Both the position numbers and the translations under genes were made by a program. Below, piece after piece: positions 44,137-53,474 of a stretch of 64,000 nt of DNA (position 1 is its first letter; each line of letters opens with the position of its first letter). Location of the stretch: NCBI GenBank assembly GCA_963698275.1, contig CAVOQE010000004.1, forward strand, positions 434,001 to 498,000. The letters run 5' to 3'. Below the pieces are notes generated by a model that saw only the letters and a list, made by a program, of their open reading frames with translations, did no database searches and had not been told where the DNA came from. The stretch comes from Anderseniella sp963698275 (GTDB taxonomy: Bacteria > Pseudomonadota > Alphaproteobacteria > Rhizobiales > Aestuariivirgaceae).

Positions 44137-45312
44137 ATGTTGTTGTGGATTTCATTTGCCGTATTGACGGCCCTGGTTTTGATGGCGCTGCTGTCGCCAT
44201 TACGCCCGCGTGCGCAGAACGGGGATGCTGAACGCGCATCCTTTGATCTTGCCGTATACCGTGATCAGTTGAGCGAACTGGAACGGGACCAGAAAGCCGG
44301 CCTGATCCCGGATTCAGAGGCTGATGCGGCACGCAATGAAGTGTCGCGGCGTATTCTGGCAGCCCAGGCTGAACTTGCATCAGAAGCAAAGGCTGCGCGC
44401 CCGGTTCCGGCCTGGTTGCCGATTGCAACCGGGGTCGCTGTTCCGTTGATCGCACTTGGCGGATATCTGCAGATCGGCCGCCCGGACCTGCCGGCCCAGC
44501 CCCTGCAGGCCCGCATTGACGGCGCTGTTGCCAACCAGGACATGGCGGCCATGGTGCGCCAGGTGGAACAGCATCTGGAACAGAAACCCAATGATGCGCG
44601 CGGCTGGATGGTGCTGGCGCCGGCTTACAAGCGTATCGGCAGATATAATGACGCGGCCAACGCCTACAGGAAGGCGCTTGCCATATCCGGCCCTGATGCA
44701 GACCTGATGACCGATATGGGCGAAAGCCTTGTGCTGGCCAATAATGGCCTGGTGTCCAACGAGGCCCAGGAGGTTTTTGAAGCGGTTCAAAAGGCTGCGC
44801 CGAAGCATATGAAGGCCCGGTTTTACGTGGCACTTGCCCACCGGCAGGAAGGCAGGACCGCTGACGCTATTGCCGGCTGGACTGCCATGTTGGCCGAAAG
44901 CGCACCGGATGCGCCGTGGCGGGCTGCCGTTGAACAACAGATCTCGTCCGCCGGCGGCCGGTCGCCCGAAGCTCCGGCTCTGACTGCTGGCCAGATGCCC
45001 AAGGCTCCGCCACTCGCCGCAGGTCAGATGCCCAAAGGGCCGGCGCTGACCGAAGAGCAGATACAGCAGGGCCAGCAGATGGACGCCACCGACCGCACCG
45101 CGATGATCCGCTCCATGGTTGAAGGACTGGATGAACGCCTGACCGAAGACGGTGCCGATATTGATGCCTGGTTACGGCTCATCCGCGCCCGCATGGTGCT
45201 GGGCGAGAAAGACAAGGCAGCCGACGCTCTCAACCGGGCGGCCAAAGCTCTCAAGGATAACCAGCAGGCCGTTGCCCGGCTTGAAGAAACCCGCAAGGCC
45301 CTGGGGCTTTGA
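44137..45312 (+). CDS. ccmI: Cytochrome c maturation protein CcmI (CycH)
   Basis: CcmI holds apocytochrome c for haem ligation in the periplasm. The product of 391 residues has two membrane segments (about 1-20 and 88-108) around a cytoplasmic coiled segment, followed by periplasmic TPR repeats ('RGWMVLAPAYKRIGRYNDAANAYRKAL') and a C-terminal part. A Pro/Gln linker holds a tandem repeat of the 'AGQMPKxPxL' type (about residues 281-305). It heads the ccmIEFH operon. Confidence 0.9.
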   Translation: MLLWISFAVLTALVLMALLSPLRPRAQNGDAERASFDLAVYRDQLSELERDQKAGLIPDSEADAARNEVSRRILAAQAELASEAKAARPVPAWLPIATGVAVPLIALGGYLQIGRPDLPAQPLQARIDGAVANQDMAAMVRQVEQHLEQKPNDARGWMVLAPAYKRIGRYNDAANAYRKALAISGPDADLMTDMGESLVLANNGLVSNEAQEVFEAVQKAAPKHMKARFYVALAHRQEGRTADAIAGWTAMLAESAPDAPWRAAVEQQISSAGGRSPEAPALTAGQMPKAPPLAAGQMPKGPALTEEQIQQGQQMDATDRTAMIRSMVEGLDERLTEDGADIDAWLRLIRARMVLGEKDKAADALNRAAKALKDNQQAVARLEETRKALGL

Positions 45313-45330
45313 TGACAGGAATGACGTGAT

Positions 45331-45798
45331 ATGGCGATGACACGAAAACAACAGCGTGGCGCACTGATCGGCGCCGGTCTCGGGGCTCTTGGCCTTGCAG
45401 CGGGGCTGGTGCTGTACGCCTTGTCAGACACGATTACATTTTTCTACACACCGTCCGATGTTGTAGAAAAGGGCGTGCAACCGGGAACCCGTTTCCGGCT
45501 GGGCGGCCTGGTCGAAGACGGCTCGATTGTCCGAGGACAGGGCAAGACCGTTTCGTTCAAGGTCACAGACACCGCCGGCACCTTGCCGGTGACCTATGTC
45601 GGCATCTTGCCCGACCTGTTCCGGGAAGGTCAGGGGGTCATTGCAGAGGGCATGCTGGATGCCGGCGGAAGCTTCAAGGCCGATACGGTTCTGGCCAAGC
45701 ATGATGAAAATTATATGCCGCGTGAAGTGGCGGACGCCCTGAAGGAAAAAGGCGTCTGGAAACCAGGTGACGAAGCAGCAAAAGAAGGTACTCAATGA
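45331..45798 (+). CDS. ccmE: Cytochrome c maturation protein CcmE (CycJ)
   Basis: CcmE is the haem chaperone. The 155-residue protein has one membrane anchor near the N-terminus and the haem-binding His in 'LAKHDENYMP', with the conserved Tyr just after, and 'YVGILPDLFREGQGVIAEG' upstream. It overlaps ccmF by ATGA. Confidence 0.95.
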   Translation: MAMTRKQQRGALIGAGLGALGLAAGLVLYALSDTITFFYTPSDVVEKGVQPGTRFRLGGLVEDGSIVRGQGKTVSFKVTDTAGTLPVTYVGILPDLFREGQGVIAEGMLDAGGSFKADTVLAKHDENYMPREVADALKEKGVWKPGDEAAKEGTQ

Positions 45799-47774
45799 TC
45801 CCCGAAATTGGTCAGTTCGCGCTTGTTCTTGCATTTGTCACGGCGATTTATCAGTTCAGTGTGCCGATGTACGGCGCCTGGCGCAGCGACAGCCGGTTGA
45901 TGGCGGTCGCACCGCCTGCAGCCCTGCTGCAGTTCGGGCTGATTGCACTGTCTTTTGCCTGTCTGACCATGTCGTATATCGCGTCGGATTTCTCGGTTGA
46001 GAACGTATTCCAGAATTCGCATTCCGACAAACCGCTGATCTACAAGATCTCAGGCGTGTGGGGAAATCATGAAGGCTCGATGTTGTTGTGGGTCATGGTG
46101 CTGGCCTTGTTCGGCTCTGCAGTTGCGGTGTTTGGCGGCAACCTGCCACCCAGCCTGAAAGCCCGTGTCATTGCGGTTCAGGGCTCAATCTCGGTGGCGT
46201 TCCTGTCATTCATCCTGCTGACGTCCAATCCGTTCAACCGGCTCGACCCGGCACCGATTGAGGGCCAGGGGTTGAACCCGATCCTGCAGGATCCGGCACT
46301 GGCCATCCATCCCCCGCTTCTCTATGCCGGTTATGTTGGCCTCTCCATCGCGTTTTCGTTCGCGGTCGCAGCCCTGATCGAAGGCAAGGTTGATGCGGCC
46401 TGGGCCCGTTGGGTCAGGCCGTGGACGCTGGCTGCATGGATGTTCCTGACGGCCGGCATCATGCTCGGGTCCTGGTGGGCATATTATGAGCTTGGCTGGG
46501 GTGGATGGTGGTTCTGGGACCCGGTGGAAAATGCATCCTTCATGCCATGGCTGATAGCGACAGCCCTGTTGCACTCGGCAATTGTGGTGGAAAAGCGAAA
46601 CGCCCTGAAGGTCTGGACGATCCTGTTGGCCATTCTGGCATTTTCGCTGTCACTGGTCGGCACCTTCCTGGTGCGCTCCGGTGTGCTGACATCGGTTCAC
46701 GCTTTCGCCGTTGATCCGGCGCGAGGCGTTTATGTGCTTGGTATCCTGTGTGTCTTCATTGGCGGAGCGCTGGCGCTTTATGCCTGGCGTGCCCCGACCA
46801 TCAAGACCGGTGGCCTGTTTGCGCCGATCAGCCGCGAGGGTGCGCTGGTTGTAAACAATCTGCTGCTGACGGCGGCCTGTGCCGCGGTGTTTATCGGTAC
46901 GCTTTATCCTCTGGTGCTGGAATCAATTACAGGCGACAAGATTTCCGTCGGCCCGCCATACTTCAATCTGACATTTGGCCCGCTGATTTTGCCGCTTCTG
47001 TTGCTGGTGCCGATTGGCCCGTTGATGTCGTGGAAACGCGCCGACATGTGGGCGGCGGCCCAGCGGCTTTGGGCGGCAGCCCTTGTTGCGCTGGCGGTGG
47101 GCGTTGCCGCCATGGCATGGCAGTGGCGCGGGCCGTGGCTGGCACCGTTTGGTGCCGCTCTCGGCGCCTGGCTGATTGCCGCCAGCGTGCAGGAAATGCT
47201 TGCCCGCACCAAGTTTACATCGGTTCCGCTCAATGTGGCCTGGGCGCGCCTCAAGGGTCTGCCCGGAGCGGCCTGGGGCATGATGATCGCCCATGCCGGC
47301 GTCGGCGTCATGGTCATCGGCGTCGTCGGCATCACGGCATGGAAACAGGAGATAGTAACGGTGATGAAGCCGGGCGAAGTCATGCAGGTTGGCGGCAGAA
47401 GTGTGACTTTCCTGGGTGAAAGCCCGATCACGGGACCGAATTACTCGGCTGACCGGGGGCGTTTCTCCATTTCATCGGGTGGTGTTGAGGTGTCTGAAAT
47501 CTGGTCGGAAAAACGCGTCTTCAAGCCGTCCAACCAGCCGACAACCGAAGTCGGTATCGAGCCGTTCATCGATGGTGATCTGTACGTTGTGATGGGTGAT
47601 CGCGCGCCTGACAACGCGCGCACGATCAGGTTCTATTTTCACCCGCTGGTCTGGATGATCTGGCTCGGAACGGCATTGATGTTCCTGGGCGGATGCTGTT
47701 CGCTGTTTGATCGGCGCTACAGGGTTGGTGCTCCGAAAAAGGCCAAAACCCCAATCATCCAGCCTGCGGAGTAA
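45795..47774 (+). CDS. ccmF: Cytochrome c haem lyase subunit CcmF (CycK)
   Basis: CcmF takes haem from CcmE and joins it to apocytochrome. This 659-residue multi-pass membrane protein has the 'GVWGNHEGSMLLW' segment and the tryptophan-rich haem-binding loop 'GWGGWWFWDPVENASFMPW', plus further conserved His residues. The length and arrangement are normal. It is followed by ccmH eight bases later. Confidence 0.95.
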   Translation: MIPEIGQFALVLAFVTAIYQFSVPMYGAWRSDSRLMAVAPPAALLQFGLIALSFACLTMSYIASDFSVENVFQNSHSDKPLIYKISGVWGNHEGSMLLWVMVLALFGSAVAVFGGNLPPSLKARVIAVQGSISVAFLSFILLTSNPFNRLDPAPIEGQGLNPILQDPALAIHPPLLYAGYVGLSIAFSFAVAALIEGKVDAAWARWVRPWTLAAWMFLTAGIMLGSWWAYYELGWGGWWFWDPVENASFMPWLIATALLHSAIVVEKRNALKVWTILLAILAFSLSLVGTFLVRSGVLTSVHAFAVDPARGVYVLGILCVFIGGALALYAWRAPTIKTGGLFAPISREGALVVNNLLLTAACAAVFIGTLYPLVLESITGDKISVGPPYFNLTFGPLILPLLLLVPIGPLMSWKRADMWAAAQRLWAAALVALAVGVAAMAWQWRGPWLAPFGAALGAWLIAASVQEMLARTKFTSVPLNVAWARLKGLPGAAWGMMIAHAGVGVMVIGVVGITAWKQEIVTVMKPGEVMQVGGRSVTFLGESPITGPNYSADRGRFSISSGGVEVSEIWSEKRVFKPSNQPTTEVGIEPFIDGDLYVVMGDRAPDNARTIRFYFHPLVWMIWLGTALMFLGGCCSLFDRRYRVGAPKKAKTPIIQPAE

Positions 47775-47781
47775 CATTGAG

Positions 47782-48243
47782 ATGCTGCGTCGCCTTGTTC
47801 TTGCTGTCGTTTTCGTGCTGACCACATTGCCTGCTGCGTTCGCCGTGCAACCGGACGAGATATTGAGTGATCCGGAACTGGAGGCGCGTGCGCGCGTACT
47901 GTCGGCACAGATGCGCTGTCTGGTTTGCCAGAACCAGTCCATCGACGACAGCGATGCGCCTCTGGCCAAGGACTTGCGGGTGCTGATCCGGGAGCGCCTC
48001 GTCCAGGGCGAGAGCAATGCCCAGGTGGTCGACTATCTTGTGTCAAGATATGGCGAGTTCGTGCTGCTGAAACCACGCTTCAACTCGCGCACGCTGTTAT
48101 TGTGGGGCGGCCCGTTTGCAATTCTGCTGATCGGGTCTCTGGTGATTTTCCTGCGCCGGCGCAAGGGATCCGGCCTGGCAGTACCTGAACAGGCCTTGTC
48201 TGCCGACGAGCAGGCCCGTCTCGACGACATTCTCAAGTCCTGA
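47782..48243 (+). CDS. ccmH: Cytochrome c maturation protein CcmH (CycL)
   Basis: CcmH is a periplasmic thiol protein that reduces the apocytochrome haem site. The product of 153 residues starts at ATG 47782 with a signal segment, then the 'MRCLVCQNQSI' redox motif and a C-terminal membrane anchor (about residues 104-125) with basic residues after it. It is last in the ccm operon. Confidence 0.93.
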   Translation: MLRRLVLAVVFVLTTLPAAFAVQPDEILSDPELEARARVLSAQMRCLVCQNQSIDDSDAPLAKDLRVLIRERLVQGESNAQVVDYLVSRYGEFVLLKPRFNSRTLLLWGGPFAILLIGSLVIFLRRRKGSGLAVPEQALSADEQARLDDILKS

Positions 48244-48267
48244 CCCCTAAATCCAAGGAGTAACCGG

Positions 48268-49488
48268 ATGGCAATCAAGTCCACGCGGATCGAATTTCCG
48301 GGTTCGCAGGGCGATATGCTTGCAGCCCGGCTGGATGCGCCGAACGGAGCCGTGCGGGGGTATGCCCTGTTTGCCCACTGTTTCACCTGTTCAAAGGATG
48401 TGTTTGCCGCCAGCCGCATAGCCTCAGCCCTGGCAGCCCATGGCATCGCCACATTGCGGTTCGACTTTACCGGCCTTGGGGCCAGTGAGGGTGAGTTTGC
48501 CAACACCAATTTCTCATCAAATGTGGCTGACCTGATTGCCGCTGCAAACTGGCTGCGTGAAAATCACTCGGCTCCTGAGTTGCTGGTTGGCCACTCTCTG
48601 GGCGGCGCAGCGGTTCTGGCCGGTGCCGGAGACATTGCAGAGCTGAAAGCCGTGGCAACCATTGGTGCACCTGCCGATGCGGATCATGTGGTGCATAATT
48701 TCCACGCCAGTCTCGACACCATTGAGAGCGACGGCGAGGCCACCGTATCCCTGGCAGGCCGCGAATTCACCATCAAGAAACAATTTCTGGACGATGTCCG
48801 TGGCTCCAGCCTGAAACACCGGATTTCGGCGCTAAAGCCGGCATTGATCGTGTTTCACGCTCCGCTTGACCAGACAGTTGGCATTGAGAACGCATCTGCA
48901 ATCTTCTCTGCCGCCAGGCATCCGAAGAGCTTTATTTCGCTGGACGGCGCCGATCATCTGCTGTCGCGCAGGCAGGATGCGGTGTTCGTGGCCGATGTGC
49001 TGGCGGGATGGGCCAACCGGTTTCTGCCATCTGCTGAGCGGCCAAAACCAGCGCCGGCCGGCGTGGTCAGGGTGCGTGAGACGCAGCAGGGCAAGTTCCA
49101 GCAGGACGTGCTGGTCGACGATCATCACCTGTTGGCTGATGAGCCGTCGTCGGTGGGCGGTGACGGCACCGGACCGTCGCCCTACGACTATCTGTCGATC
49201 GCACTGGGCACCTGCACCTCCATGACACTGCGCATGTACGCGGATTTCAAAAAGCTGCAATTGGGCCGTGTTACGGTCGATGTAACCCACGGCAAGGTTC
49301 ACGCGGATGACTGCGAGGACTGTGGTGAAGGCAAAACCGGCAAGATTGACCGGTTTGAACGCACCATATCAGTGGAGGGTGAGATTTCGCCGGACCTGCG
49401 TGGCAAACTGGAGGAAATCGCCGGGAAATGCCCGGTTCACCGCACGCTCGAGGCCGAAGTTGCGGTGGTGACCAAGGTTATAGAATGA
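48268..49488 (+). CDS. Bifunctional alpha/beta hydrolase and OsmC-like protein
   Basis: The 406-residue protein is a fusion. Residues 1-250 form an alpha/beta hydrolase with Ser in 'VGHSLGGAAVL', a 'FAHCFTCSKD' oxyanion segment and His in 'DGADHLL'. Residues about 265-406 are an OsmC-type domain with redox Cys in 'ALGTCTSMTLRMYA' and 'AGKCPVHRTLE'; OsmC proteins reduce organic peroxides. Both parts look complete. ATG 48268 has AAGGAG upstream. The fusion is known in proteobacteria, and its combined job is unclear. Confidence 0.88.
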   Translation: MAIKSTRIEFPGSQGDMLAARLDAPNGAVRGYALFAHCFTCSKDVFAASRIASALAAHGIATLRFDFTGLGASEGEFANTNFSSNVADLIAAANWLRENHSAPELLVGHSLGGAAVLAGAGDIAELKAVATIGAPADADHVVHNFHASLDTIESDGEATVSLAGREFTIKKQFLDDVRGSSLKHRISALKPALIVFHAPLDQTVGIENASAIFSAARHPKSFISLDGADHLLSRRQDAVFVADVLAGWANRFLPSAERPKPAPAGVVRVRETQQGKFQQDVLVDDHHLLADEPSSVGGDGTGPSPYDYLSIALGTCTSMTLRMYADFKKLQLGRVTVDVTHGKVHADDCEDCGEGKTGKIDRFERTISVEGEISPDLRGKLEEIAGKCPVHRTLEAEVAVVTKVIE

Positions 49489-49602
49489 GAATTTGCAACA
49501 TTAACGTGTTTTAACCCGCCGGACACGCTCGTGTAATGTGACATGCACTAACTCTCCATCCATCAGACCTTTCCGATTCCATGCACTGGAGATTTTACAG
49601 AA

Positions 49603-51108
49603 ATGACCACTCACACGAAACATGGCTCCAGGAGCCGCAAGGCAGTTTATGCCGCGATCATCGCAGGCCTGCTTGGTGCGACCGCTCTGACCGGCACCAT
49701 CAGCCATGCCGGCACTGAAGCAACAAAAACCCAGATTTCGCTGAATACTGCACCGGCATCGGGCTTTGCCGACCTGGTGGAAACCGTAATGCCGTCAGTT
49801 GTGTCGGTGCAAAGCAAATACACGCCGGTTGCGTCACGGGACGACAGCGGTACACGCGAGCAGCGCCGTGAATTTCAGTTTGGTTTTCCGCAAGGCTCGC
49901 CTTTTGAGCACTTTTTCCGCAATCAGCCTGGCCAGAATGGAGGCGTAATGCCGCGGCCGAACCGGCGCAATGGTACGTCCCAGGGCTCAGGTTTCATAAT
50001 CTCTGAAGATGGTTTCCTGGTTACCAATAACCATGTCATCAAGGATGCCAGCGAGGTTTCGGTCAAGTTTTCCGACGGACGCGAGTTTGATGCCAAGGTT
50101 ATCGGAACGGATCCGAAAACCGACCTTGCCCTGTTGAAAATAGACAGCAACGACAAATTTATCCCGATCAAGTTCGCCGCAGACACACCCCGCGTTGGTG
50201 ACTGGGTGGTCGCCGTCGGCAATCCGTTCGGGCTTGGCGGCACCGTGACCACCGGCATCATTTCGGCTTCCGGCCGGGATATTGGTGCTGGTCCTTACGA
50301 TGATTTCCTGCAGATCGATGCACCGATCAACCGTGGCAATTCGGGCGGACCGGCGTTCAACCTCAAGGGTGAGGTTGTCGGCGTCAACACGGCGATCTTC
50401 TCACCTTCAGGCGGCAGTGTCGGCATTGGTTTTGCCATTCCGGCTTCAACTGCAGAAGCGATCATCGCTGATCTCAAGGATGACGGCAATGTAACGCGTG
50501 GCTGGCTCGGTGTTCAGATTCAGAAAGTGTCTGAAGATATCGCGTCCAGCATTGGCCTCGACAAGCCGTCCGGCACATTGGTTGCTGCGGTAACCGACGG
50601 TTCACCGGCGGAAAAGTCGGGCTTGCGTACCGGCGACACGATTTTGAAAGTGAATGGTGCCGACATTGAAGGCCCCAAGGAATTGTCACGGGCAGTTGCC
50701 AAGCTCAAGCCGGGCACGAGCGTGGAGATGACTGTTTTCCGCGGTGGAAAACAGCGTGACATCAATGTGTCGATTGGTGAAATGCCGGGCGAAAAGCAGG
50801 CATCCATCAACCCTGGACCAGACAGCGGGCCCGCAGCAGACCAGAAGCTTGGTCTGGCACTGGCTCCGGCTGAGGATGGTGAAGGGGTCGTCGTCGCAGA
50901 CGTGATGCCTGGCTCACCGGCAGCCGAACAGGGCATTCGCCAGGGCGATGTGATCCTGGAAGTCGACGGCGCATTTGTCGATCAACCGGAGGCCGCAGTG
51001 GCTGCAATTCGCCAGTCATCCGCCAGGTCCGGAAAGTCTCCAGTGCTGTTGCTGGTGAAAAATAATCGTGGACAGCGCTTTGTTGCACTTAAAATTGCAA
51101 AAGGCTGA
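49603..51108 (+). CDS. degP: DegP/HtrA family periplasmic serine endoprotease
   Basis: This periplasmic protease and chaperone degrades misfolded envelope proteins. The 501-residue product has a signal peptide, a trypsin-like domain with His ('TNNHVI'), Asp ('TDLALLKI') and Ser ('GNSGGPAFN'), and two PDZ domains ('GWLGVQIQKVSEDIA', 'GLALAPAEDGEGVVVADVM'). A variable loop rich in Gln, Arg and Phe follows the first strands. It lies between the ccm genes and a two-component system, the usual order in Rhizobiales. Confidence 0.95.
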   Translation: MTTHTKHGSRSRKAVYAAIIAGLLGATALTGTISHAGTEATKTQISLNTAPASGFADLVETVMPSVVSVQSKYTPVASRDDSGTREQRREFQFGFPQGSPFEHFFRNQPGQNGGVMPRPNRRNGTSQGSGFIISEDGFLVTNNHVIKDASEVSVKFSDGREFDAKVIGTDPKTDLALLKIDSNDKFIPIKFAADTPRVGDWVVAVGNPFGLGGTVTTGIISASGRDIGAGPYDDFLQIDAPINRGNSGGPAFNLKGEVVGVNTAIFSPSGGSVGIGFAIPASTAEAIIADLKDDGNVTRGWLGVQIQKVSEDIASSIGLDKPSGTLVAAVTDGSPAEKSGLRTGDTILKVNGADIEGPKELSRAVAKLKPGTSVEMTVFRGGKQRDINVSIGEMPGEKQASINPGPDSGPAADQKLGLALAPAEDGEGVVVADVMPGSPAAEQGIRQGDVILEVDGAFVDQPEAAVAAIRQSSARSGKSPVLLLVKNNRGQRFVALKIAKG

Positions 51109-51123
51109 TACTATATAAAAAGA

Positions 51124-51165
51124 ATGGCGGCGTGAACTCTGCCCCCTCTGTACCAGCGCCGCCAT
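51124..51165 (+). terminator. Hairpin after degP
   Basis: A perfect 9-bp stem (ATGGCGGCG with CGCCGCCAT) with a 24-base loop lies 16 bases after the degP stop. It has no T tract, so it may be a weak or Rho-dependent terminator, or an mRNA-stabilising structure. Confidence 0.35.
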
Positions 51166-51319
51166 CGTGCCTCCGTGTGCCTCACAATGCTGTTTCGGGT
51201 AGACCTCCCGCCCCCCCTGCCAACGGTCTTCTGAAACACGAGGTGTACGGGGGCACACTTGCCTTTTCCTTTTGAACTTGGCACGAACAATGGGTGATCA
51301 GGTAGTGGATTCAAATTGC

Positions 51320-52000
51320 ATGAAAATTCTTGTCGTAGAAGATGATCGCGAAGCGGCCAGCTGGCTTGAAAAGGGCCTGGTTGAAGAAGGTCACGTGGTC
51401 GACCTGGCTGCCAATGGAACCGATGGTCTCGAACTGGCACGCGAGCAGACCCATGATGTCATTATCATGGACCGGATGATGCCGGGCATGGATGGTCTTG
51501 AAGTCGTCAAGACACTGCGCAGTGAAGATATTACCACACCGGTGCTCATACTGTCGGCGCTCGGCGAAGTGGACGACAAGGTGCTCGGTTTGCGCGCCGG
51601 CGGTGATGATTATCTGGCAAAGCCTTACGCGTTCACGGAACTTTTGGCGCGGGTTGAAACCTTGCGCCGCCGCCAGGATGCAACCCCGCACACAACCAAA
51701 TTGAAGGTCGCAGATCTCGAAATTGACCTGCTGGCCCGCACCGCAACCCGGGCAGGCGAAGATATTTTGCTGCAACCGCGGGAATTCAAGCTGCTGGAAT
51801 ACCTGATGCGCAATGCCGGCAGTGTGGTGACACGCACCATGTTGCTGGAAAACGTGTGGAACTATCATTTTGACCCGCAGACCAATGTGATTGACGTCCA
51901 CATTTCCAGATTGCGGGCCAAGGTGGACAAGGAATTCGGCGAACCGCTTTTGCACACTGTTCGTGGCGCCGGATACAGTATTCGTGCGGGCCGCTCTTAA
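51320..52000 (+). CDS. OmpR-family response regulator downstream of degP (RagA-like)
   Basis: The 226-residue protein has a receiver domain ('VVEDDREAA', phospho-acceptor Asp in 'DVIIMDRMMP', Lys in 'DDYLAKPYA') and a winged-helix output domain ending 'HTVRGAGYSIRAG'. ATG 51320 opens the family's standard start. It overlaps the kinase gene by 17 bases. In Rhizobiales this pair sits after degP and may sense envelope stress; target genes are unknown. Confidence 0.88.
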   Translation: MKILVVEDDREAASWLEKGLVEEGHVVDLAANGTDGLELAREQTHDVIIMDRMMPGMDGLEVVKTLRSEDITTPVLILSALGEVDDKVLGLRAGGDDYLAKPYAFTELLARVETLRRRQDATPHTTKLKVADLEIDLLARTATRAGEDILLQPREFKLLEYLMRNAGSVVTRTMLLENVWNYHFDPQTNVIDVHISRLRAKVDKEFGEPLLHTVRGAGYSIRAGRS

Positions 52001-53370
52001 ACTCCTGCAAACGTCGACCTTCCGGCTGGCGGCTGTCTACCTGACCGTGTTTGCCATCTCGGTGGGTGCCATTCTTGCCTATATCTACTGGAATACCGCT
52101 ATTTTGCTGGAGCGCCAGACCGAAGACACGGTCGAGGCGGAAGTCCAGGGCCTGGCCGAGCAGTATAAAATTCGCGGGCCTCGGGGGCTGCTTGAAATCA
52201 TCAAGGCACGCAGCGAGGAAGCAGATGGGGCGGTCTATATTCTGACCAACGCCGTGGGACGCAGGCTTGCCGGAAATCTGCAATCCTTGCCCGTTGAAGC
52301 GGTAGGTGAGCGCGGCACCATTGATTTCAAATTCCCCTATGAAACCGGCAGGGGACTGGTTGATCACACCGCACGGGCGTTTTTCATTCGCCTGGACGGT
52401 GGTTTTCAGCTTGTTGTCGGCCGTGATGTGGAAGAGCGCCGGCAGTTCAACCGGATCATCAGGACATCATTGTTCTGGGCACTTGGCCTGACACTTGTGC
52501 TGGGCGTTGGCGGTGGCCTGCTGATGAGCCGCAACTTCCTGCGCCGGGTGGACGAGATCAATGGCGCAAGCCGCGCCATCATGGCCGGTGATCTGGGTGA
52601 AAGAATGCCGGTTTCCGGCACCGGTGACGAGATTGACCGTCTGTCGGAGAGCCTCAACGACATGCTGGATCAGATCAATCGCCTGATGACCGGCATGAAG
52701 GAAGTGTCTTCCAATGTCGCCCATGATCTGCGCACGCCGTTGACGCGGCTTGCGTGCCCGCGCCGAAGATGCATTGCGCTCAAACTCTGCAGAAGATCAC
52801 AAAGCCGCGCTGGAAGCCAATATAGCCGAGGCGGACGGCCTGCTCACCACGTTCAACGCCTTGCTGTCCATCGCCCGTGCCGAAGCCGGCCAGATGCGCG
52901 AAGGGTTCCAGGATACTGATCTTGTGGCTTTGCTGGACGATCTGGTGGAGCTTTATGGTCCCATTGCGGAAGAGGCCGGCGGCACGCTTGTTCTGGACGC
53001 GCCGGAAACCGCACTGGTGAGAGCCGACAGGCAGCTTGTGGCCCAGGCAATGACAAACCTGCTCGACAACGCGATCAAGTACGGCCGCGATGTAAAAACC
53101 GGGGTGCCTGCAATAAGACTGCAAATTATCCGTTCGCAAGCCGATGGCTGGACCGTTCAGGTCAGTGATACCGGACCTGGTATCGCCGCAACCGACAGGG
53201 AGCGGGTCAAGGGCCGCTTTGTCCGGCTCGACAAGAGCCGCAGCGAGCCCGGAAGCGGACTGGGCCTGGCGCTGGTCGACAGTGTCATGAAACTGCATGC
53301 AGGTGGTTTCGAAATCGAGGATGCAAATCCCGGGCTTACTGCAAAGTTGCATTTTCCGGTCAGGGTATAA
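51984..53370 (+). pseudogene. Sensor histidine kinase downstream of degP (RagB-like, frameshifted)
   Basis: From GTG 51984 the frame gives two membrane segments around a periplasmic domain, a HAMP region ('RNFLRRVDEINGASRAIMAG') and the phospho-acceptor segment 'SSNVAHDLRTPLTRL'. It then leaves frame. The second frame resumes with 'RARAEDALRSNSAEDH' and includes the ATPase motifs 'NLLDNAIKYG', 'VSDTGPGIA' and 'GSGLGLALV'. Removing one T from TT at 52750-52751 joins them into a normal kinase of about 461 residues. The insertion is only a few codons after the catalytic His. Confidence 0.88.
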
Positions 53371-53474
53371 AATACAGCGAAATTTCCGGATACGCTTTTG
53401 CTAATTCCGTTCCAGAGGTTAGTGTCCTGACCCTAGGGTGTTAAGTCCAATCTCGGTTTTTGCAGTTGGTATCC

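Noticed and set aside
4272..52751. Programmed +1 ribosomal frameshifting as the cause of the six shifts
   Set aside because: The sites share no slippery motif or slow codon, and six unrelated genes would all need it.
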